A stretch of 5,596 bases of DNA, taken from NCBI GenBank assembly GCA_905198825.1, contig CAJKEF010000093.1, forward strand, positions 1 through 5,596. The letters are read 5' to 3'. The position numbers and the translations under genes were made by a program. Below the pieces are notes generated by a model. The model was not told where the DNA came from. It ran no database searches and saw only the letters and a list, made by a program, of their open reading frames with translations. Source of the DNA: an uncultured Collinsella sp. (GTDB lineage: Bacteria; Actinomycetota; Coriobacteriia; Coriobacteriales; Coriobacteriaceae). Of this stretch, positions 1 through 5,596 are shown in pieces; within the stretch, counting starts at the first letter, position 1; the number at the start of each line of letters is the position of its first letter.

Positions 1-2166
<2,166 letters not shown>

Positions 2167-2171
2167 ATTGT

Positions 2172-2176
2172 CTCCC
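2172..2176 (-). promoter_or_regulatory. Ribosome binding site of glgA
   Basis: On the minus strand GGGAG is followed by ACAAT and then ATG at 2166, a 5-nt spacer. This decides the start: the alternative in-frame ATG at 2178 overlaps this site and has no purine-rich sequence in front of it. Confidence 0.75.
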
Positions 2177-2189
2177 ATGTTGCAATTCG

Positions 2190-2225
2190 AGAATAGCCGC
2201 CTGGCGCTAACCGGGCGGCTATTCT
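2190..2225 (-). promoter_or_regulatory. Perfect 12-bp stem-loop between glgD and glgA
   Basis: The arms AGAATAGCCGCC (2190-2201) and GGCGGCTATTCT (2214-2225) are exact reverse complements around a 12-nt loop. The hairpin sits 31 bases past the glgD stop and ends 23 bases before the glgA start. In the direction of transcription it is followed by CGAATTGC, so there is no U-tract and it is not a convincing intrinsic terminator. It could be a partial attenuator, an RNase processing or 3'-end stability element, or a structure that affects glgA translation. The inverted repeat is certain; its role is inferred. Confidence 0.7.
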
Positions 2226-2256
2226 ACATGTTACGAGCGATGTTGCGGTGCCAACG

Positions 2257-3384
2257 TTAACGTACGATGGTGGTGTCGGAAGTTAACGGAGCCTTGCCCA
2301 GCACCAGGATGTTCTCGGGCGTGCCGCGAAGCTCGGTGTTGGTGGGAACCACGTTGTTCTTGTCCAGAATGGCGTTCTCAACGCGTGCGCCGCTCTTGAT
2401 GACACAGCTCTGGTTGATGATCGAGTTGGTCACCGAGGCGCCTTCCTCAACCACAACGCCGCGCGAAAGGATCGAGTTGCGCACGGTGCCCTTGATGATG
2501 CAACCGGCCGAGATGATCGAGTTGCACGCGTGGCTACCGGTCGCATAGCGCGAAGGCGGCACGTCGTGAGCCTTGGTCAGGATCGGGCGCTCGGGATCGA
2601 AGAGCTGGTCGGCCACGGTTTGGTCAAGCAGGTCCATGCTGCGGCGATACAGCGACTTCTCGCTAAACACGCCCACGACCTCGCCCTTGTACTCGTAGCT
2701 GCACACGTCGATGTTGCCAAAGTCGCCCTGGAGTGCCTCGAGCAGGTCCAGATAGTCGGCGGCCTGGTAGTGGTCGATAATCTCGAGCAGCGTCTCGCGA
2801 TTGACGATGCAGCAGTCCATAGACGCGTTGTCGCCATACACGACGCCGGCGCTGACGCCCGTCAGACGGCCGTTCTCGTTGATCTGCAGCTTGGTCTCGT
2901 CATCTACGTTGCGCGTGGCCTTGCAGTACACCACGGTCATCTGGGCACCGGAGTTCTCGTGCGCCTCGATGATGGTGTTGAGGTCCATGTTAAAGATGAT
3001 GTTGGTGCCCATCATCACAACATAGGGCTTGTCCGAGCGCTGGAACAGCGTCTTGTTGGAGATGATGTCGCGCAGCAGGAAGCGCATGCCGCCCTTGGTG
3101 GTGCCATACGCGTTGCCGGGCACCATGAACAGGCCGCCCTTCTTGCGGTCCAGGCCCCAGTCCTTGCCCGAGCCCACGTGGTCGATCAGCGAGCGGTAGT
3201 TGCCCGGCATGACGACGCCGACGGTCTTAATGCCGGCATTCATCATGTTGGACAGCGGAAAGTCGATCAGGCGGTAGCGGCCCAAAAAGGGAACGGACGC
3301 GATGGGGCGGTCCTTGAGCAGCACGCTGCCGTAGGTCGAAGAGTAGTTAGCGGTGATATAACCGATGGCCTTGCGATTGATCAT
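2257..3384 (-). CDS. glgD: GlgD, non-catalytic/regulatory subunit of ADP-glucose pyrophosphorylase
   Basis: A 375-residue GlgC paralogue whose characterised homologues in Bacillus/Geobacillus pair with GlgC and raise its activity. It keeps the fold: an N-terminal nucleotidyltransferase-like domain (GRYRLIDFPLSN at 35-46, DHVGSGKDWGL at 68-78) and a C-terminal left-handed beta-helix of hexapeptide-like repeats (about residues 275-350). The catalytic signatures are lost. The GGxGxRL loop near the N-terminus is replaced by ITANYSSTYGSVL, and the SGDHLYRMD motif of GlgC reads GTNIIFNMD, with Asn128 in place of the catalytic Asp. This is the normal state for GlgD. The start is ATG 3384 (MINRKAIGYITANY); an upstream in-frame ATG at 3423 would add 13 unlike residues overlapping glgC and lacks this good ribosome site. 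It starts 4 bases after the glgC stop, which implies tight co-expression with its partner. Confidence 0.95.
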   Translation of the reverse strand: MINRKAIGYITANYSSTYGSVLLKDRPIASVPFLGRYRLIDFPLSNMMNAGIKTVGVVMPGNYRSLIDHVGSGKDWGLDRKKGGLFMVPGNAYGTTKGGMRFLLRDIISNKTLFQRSDKPYVVMMGTNIIFNMDLNTIIEAHENSGAQMTVVYCKATRNVDDETKLQINENGRLTGVSAGVVYGDNASMDCCIVNRETLLEIIDHYQAADYLDLLEALQGDFGNIDVCSYEYKGEVVGVFSEKSLYRRSMDLLDQTVADQLFDPERPILTKAHDVPPSRYATGSHACNSIISAGCIIKGTVRNSILSRGVVVEEGASVTNSIINQSCVIKSGARVENAILDKNNVVPTNTELRGTPENILVLGKAPLTSDTTIVR

Positions 3385-3388
3385 CGGA

Positions 3389-4537
3389 TCATTCCCCCTT
3401 CCCGATAACGACGTCATTTCCAACGACGGCCGTATCCTTGGTGGTATCGACAGAGCCGAGCTTCACGCCCTCTTCGACCGTGGAGTTCTCGCCCAAAATA
3501 GCGCGGCAGATGTGCGCGCCGCTCTTAACGTGCGCACCCGGCAGCAGCACGGAGTCCTCGACCACGGCGCGCTCCTCGATGATGACATCGGTCGAAAGGA
3601 TCGAGTGGCGAGCGGTGCCGTAGATCTTGCAGCCGTTGGAGACCAGGCAGTCGTCCAGGCGACCATCCGGACCAATGTAGTGCGGCGGACGCGTAGTGAT
3701 GTTGGACATGATGGGGAAGTGCTTGTCGAACAGGTCGAACTCGGGGTTGTTGCCCAGCAGGTCCATCGAGGTCTCGTGGAAGCTCGCGATGGTGCCAACA
3801 TCCTTCCAAAAGCCATGGAACTCGTAGCTGTACAGGCGCTTGCCCTCGCCGAGCAGCTTGGGGATGATGTCCTTGCCAAAGTCGTGGCTCGAGCGCTGGT
3901 CCAGAGCGTCCTCCTCGAGCGCCTCGATCAGCACGTCGGCCGAGAAGATGTAGATGCCCATGGAGGCGAGGTTCGAATCGGGCTTATCGGGCTTCTCGGT
4001 GAACTTGGTGATGCGGCCGTCCTCGGGGTCGGTGGTCAGGATGCCAAAGCGGCTGGCCTCCTCCCACGGCACGGGCATAACGCTCACCGTGAGGTCGGCG
4101 TTGTTCTCAATGTGCGTCTTGAGCATCTTGCGGTAGTCCATGCGATACAGGTGATCGCCCGAAAGAATCAGGACGTACTTGGGGTCGTTGGCCTTGATGT
4201 AGTCGAGGTTCTGCGTAATGGCGTCGGCCGTGCCCGCATACCAGGCGCCACCGGTCTGCGTCTCGTACGGCGGCAGGATCGACACACCGCCGTCGCGGCT
4301 GTCCAGATCCCACGCCTCTCCGGAGCCCACATAGGCATGCAGCAGGTAGGGGCGATACTGCGTCAGAACGCCCACCGTGTCGATGCCCGAGTTGGAGCAG
4401 TTGGACAGCGAAAAGTCGATAATGCGGAACTTGCCACCAAAGCTAACCGCCGGCTTGGCGATCTTTTGGGTGAGTGCCCCCAATCGGCTGCCCTGTCCTC
4501 CTGCGAGGAGCATCGCGATGCATTCTTTCTTACTCAT
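3389..4537 (-). CDS. glgC: ADP-glucose pyrophosphorylase, catalytic subunit GlgC
   Basis: Catalyses ATP + glucose-1-phosphate to ADP-glucose + PPi, the committed step of bacterial glycogen synthesis, in the cytoplasm. The product is 382 residues, the usual size for Bacillota-type GlgC. Visible motifs are LLAGGQGSRL (10-19, nucleotide-binding loop), KPAVSFGGKFRIIDF (28-42), SGDHLYRMDY (126-135) with catalytic Asp128 (equivalent to E. coli Asp142), FTEKP with Lys182 (equivalent to the glucose-1-phosphate-binding Lys195) and FWKDVGT with Asp246 (equivalent to Asp276). The C-terminal third is a left-handed beta-helix that normally carries oligomer and allosteric contacts. ATG 4537 has a strong AAGGAG 6 nt upstream. 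The gene lies 107 bases after glgP and 4 bases before glgD. All catalytic residues I can place are intact, so this should be the active subunit of a GlgC/GlgD enzyme. Confidence 0.98.
   Translation of the reverse strand: MSKKECIAMLLAGGQGSRLGALTQKIAKPAVSFGGKFRIIDFSLSNCSNSGIDTVGVLTQYRPYLLHAYVGSGEAWDLDSRDGGVSILPPYETQTGGAWYAGTADAITQNLDYIKANDPKYVLILSGDHLYRMDYRKMLKTHIENNADLTVSVMPVPWEEASRFGILTTDPEDGRITKFTEKPDKPDSNLASMGIYIFSADVLIEALEEDALDQRSSHDFGKDIIPKLLGEGKRLYSYEFHGFWKDVGTIASFHETSMDLLGNNPEFDLFDKHFPIMSNITTRPPHYIGPDGRLDDCLVSNGCKIYGTARHSILSTDVIIEERAVVEDSVLLPGAHVKSGAHICRAILGENSTVEEGVKLGSVDTTKDTAVVGNDVVIGKGE
3392..3400 (-). promoter_or_regulatory. Ribosome binding site of glgD, inside the 3' end of glgC
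   Basis: Minus-strand AAGGGGGAA, which also encodes the last residues (Lys-Gly-Glu) of GlgC, lies about 8-9 nt before ATG 3384. Termination on glgC at 3389-3391 and initiation at 3384 would occur almost at the same place, favouring translational coupling and balanced subunit amounts. Confidence 0.75.
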
Positions 4538-4543
4538 CGATTT

Positions 4544-4549
4544 CTCCTT
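4544..4549 (-). promoter_or_regulatory. Strong Shine-Dalgarno site of glgC
   Basis: Minus-strand AAGGAG lies 6 nt before ATG 4537, the best ribosome site in the window. It is flanked on both sides by the octamer ATCGATGA (4553-4560 and 4534-4541); the downstream copy contains the glgC start codon. Confidence 0.85.
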
Positions 4550-4576
4550 CTGTCATCGATGTTTCTAACCCATTAG

Positions 4577-4607
4577 CGACAGGCGCAGCGCAACGTTGCG
4601 CCTGTCG
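4577..4607 (-). promoter_or_regulatory. 11-bp stem-loop in the glgP-glgC junction, overlapping a 14-bp palindrome
   Basis: The arms CGACAGGCGCA (4577-4587) and TGCGCCTGTCG (4597-4607) are exact reverse complements with a 9-nt loop. The loop and part of the right arm also form the perfect palindrome GCGCAACGTTGCGC (4588-4601), so the two pairings exclude each other. No U-tract follows on the minus strand. Possible roles are an mRNA stability or processing element at the 3' end of glgP, or a leader structure for glgC. The inverted repeats are directly visible; the function is inferred. Confidence 0.65.
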
Positions 4608-4611
4608 AGTA

Positions 4612-4643
4612 ATGCCGTGCTGGCATAGGGGAGCTCGCGCTCC
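4612..4643 (-). promoter_or_regulatory. Two short inverted repeats just after the glgP stop codon
   Basis: ATGCC (4612-4616) pairs with GGCAT (4622-4626) around a 5-nt loop. GGAGC (4630-4634) pairs with GCTCC (4639-4643), with a minus-strand GCGA loop that matches a GNRA tetraloop. The second begins one base past the glgP stop. Each stem is only 5 bp and could occur by chance. With the larger hairpin at 4577-4607 they make most of this junction potentially structured. Confidence 0.4.
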
Positions 4644-4644
4644 T

Positions 4645-5596
4645 TTACGCGTGCCAGATCTCGTCGCGGTACTCGCGAATGGTGCGGTCGCTCGAGAACC
4701 AGCCGCTCGAGGCGGTGTTGAGCAGGGCCTTGCGGTTCCAGGTCTCCTGGTCGCCATAGCTGCCGGTGAGCTTCTCCCATGCATCCACGTAGCTACGGAA
4801 GTCTGCCATGACCAGGTCGGGGTCGTTGTTGTTCATGAGCTCGTTGTAGATGCTCTCGAAGTTGCCCGAAAGACCCGCAAAGGTGTTGTCCTTAAGCTCG
4901 TCCATCACGCGGCCCAGGCGCTCGCGGTCGCCGTTGAGGGTATCCCACGCAAAGTAGCTGTTGGATGCCCAGAGCTGCTCGACCTCGGGAGCGGTCAGGC
5001 CAAAGATGGCCTCGTTCTCGCGGCCGGCCAGGTCGGCGATCTCGATGTTGGCGCCGTCGAGGGTGCCCAGCGTAATGGCGCCGTTCATCATGAGCTTCAT
5101 GTTGGACGTGCCCGAGGCCTCCTTGCCGGCCGTGGAGATCTGCTCCGAGATCTCGGCGGCGGGGTAGATGAGCTGGGCGTTGCTCACGCGGAAGTTGGGG
5201 ATAAAGCAGACCTTCATGACCTCGTTGACGCGTGGGTCGTTGTTGATGACGTCGGCCACGGAGTTAATGAGGCGGATGGTCTCCTTGGCAAAGGTGTAGC
5301 TCGAGGCGGCCTTGCCGCTAAAGATGAAGGTCGTCGGCGTCACGTGGAAGTTGGGATCGGCGATGCGACGGTTGTAGATGTCCATCACCTTCATGATGTT
5401 CATGAGCTGGCGCTTGTAGGCATGGAAGCGCTTTACCTGGACATCGAAGACGGTGTTGGGGTCGATGACCAGACCGGTCTCGGCCTTAACGTAGGCAGCC
5501 AGGCGCTCCTTATTGGCGCGCTTGGAGGCACCCACGGCCTTTAGGAACTCGGTGTCGTTCTGGAACTCCTTGAGTTTCTCCAGCTCAAAGGCGTCC
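4645..5596 (-). CDS. glgP: Glycogen/maltodextrin phosphorylase GlgP (GT35), C-terminal part only
   Basis: Phosphorylase releases glucose-1-phosphate from non-reducing ends of alpha-1,4-glucan using inorganic phosphate and pyridoxal phosphate. The window holds the last 316 residues. The N-terminal half or more, with the start, lies past the right edge (family members are about 750-850 residues). Diagnostic motifs are VQVKRFHAYKRQL (equivalent to the Lys568/Arg569/Lys574 region of rabbit phosphorylase, which contacts phosphate and PLP), EQISTAGKEASGTSNMK containing the PLP-binding lysine (codon 5095-5097; matches the phosphorylase signature) and DGANIEI. It ends in a typical REYRDEIWHA tail with TAA at 4645-4647. 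The apparent start at 5535 is an internal GTG valine codon, since homologous sequence (DAFELEKLKEFQ) continues upstream. It lies directly upstream of glgC on the same strand, so degradative and synthetic enzymes are probably co-transcribed. No damage is seen in the visible part. Confidence 0.96.
   Translation of the reverse strand, partial: DAFELEKLKEFQNDTEFLKAVGASKRANKERLAAYVKAETGLVIDPNTVFDVQVKRFHAYKRQLMNIMKVMDIYNRRIADPNFHVTPTTFIFSGKAASSYTFAKETIRLINSVADVINNDPRVNEVMKVCFIPNFRVSNAQLIYPAAEISEQISTAGKEASGTSNMKLMMNGAITLGTLDGANIEIADLAGRENEAIFGLTAPEVEQLWASNSYFAWDTLNGDRERLGRVMDELKDNTFAGLSGNFESIYNELMNNNDPDLVMADFRSYVDAWEKLTGSYGDQETWNRKALLNTASSGWFSSDRTIREYRDEIWHA

Noticed and set aside
2190..2225. Rho-independent terminator ending a glgD transcript
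   Set aside because: No run of T follows the stem on the minus strand (CGAATTGC), and there is no room for a glgA promoter after it, so I list it only as a regulatory stem-loop.
2221..2254. Possible internal glgA promoter on the minus strand (TAGAAT at 2221-2226, TTGGCA at 2249-2254)
   Set aside because: The -10-like hexamer matches 5 of 6 bases, but the spacer to TTGGCA is 22 bp, too long, and no better -35 sits at 16-18 bp. The -10 also overlaps the hairpin arm.
2530..4576. Plus-strand frames of 292 and 403 codons (2530-3408 and 3365-4576)
   Set aside because: These are antisense shadows of glgD and glgC, which carry full family motifs on the minus strand.
4474..5544. Plus-strand 356-codon open frame
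   Set aside because: It is antisense to glgP and the glgP-glgC junction, with no recognisable motifs, while the minus strand encodes the phosphorylase PLP signature.

Overview
The window carries one gene cluster for bacterial glycogen metabolism, and every gene lies on the minus strand. In transcription order (high to low coordinates) these are the 3' part of glgP (glycogen phosphorylase), then glgC (ADP-glucose pyrophosphorylase, catalytic), glgD (its catalytically degenerate partner) and glgA (ADP-glucose-dependent glycogen synthase). glgP enters from the right edge and lacks its N-terminal half. glgA leaves through the left edge without reaching a stop codon. The long open frames on the plus strand are antisense shadows of these genes.

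The DNA is GC-rich, with G/C-ending codons throughout. A GlgC/GlgD pair is typical of Bacillota, so a GC-rich relative that shares this gut-type glycogen operon is likely. A member of the Coriobacteriia (Collinsella/Olsenella-like, Actinomycetota) fits best, but this is an inference from composition and gene content, not a direct identification.

The layout is compact. glgC and glgD are separated by 4 bases, and the glgD ribosome binding site lies inside the end of glgC. About 107 bases between glgP and glgC hold three consecutive inverted repeats and a strong Shine-Dalgarno sequence. About 90 bases between glgD and glgA hold a perfect 12-bp hairpin. No clear promoter and no U-tract terminator is visible, so the four genes probably form one transcript with structured junctions that could adjust the ratio of the cistrons.

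Together the enzymes make and recycle storage glucan. GlgC, probably with GlgD, makes ADP-glucose from glucose-1-phosphate and ATP. GlgA transfers the glucose to growing alpha-1,4 chains. GlgP shortens chains by phosphorolysis and returns glucose-1-phosphate. The branching enzyme (glgB) is not in the window.

The most unusual feature is the C-terminus of GlgA. After a normal-length GT5 synthase of about 486 residues, the frame continues for at least 236 more codons. These encode an acidic Pro/Ala/Glu linker followed by a histone-H1/HU-tail-like Lys/Ala/Thr-rich domain, and the frame is still open at the window edge.
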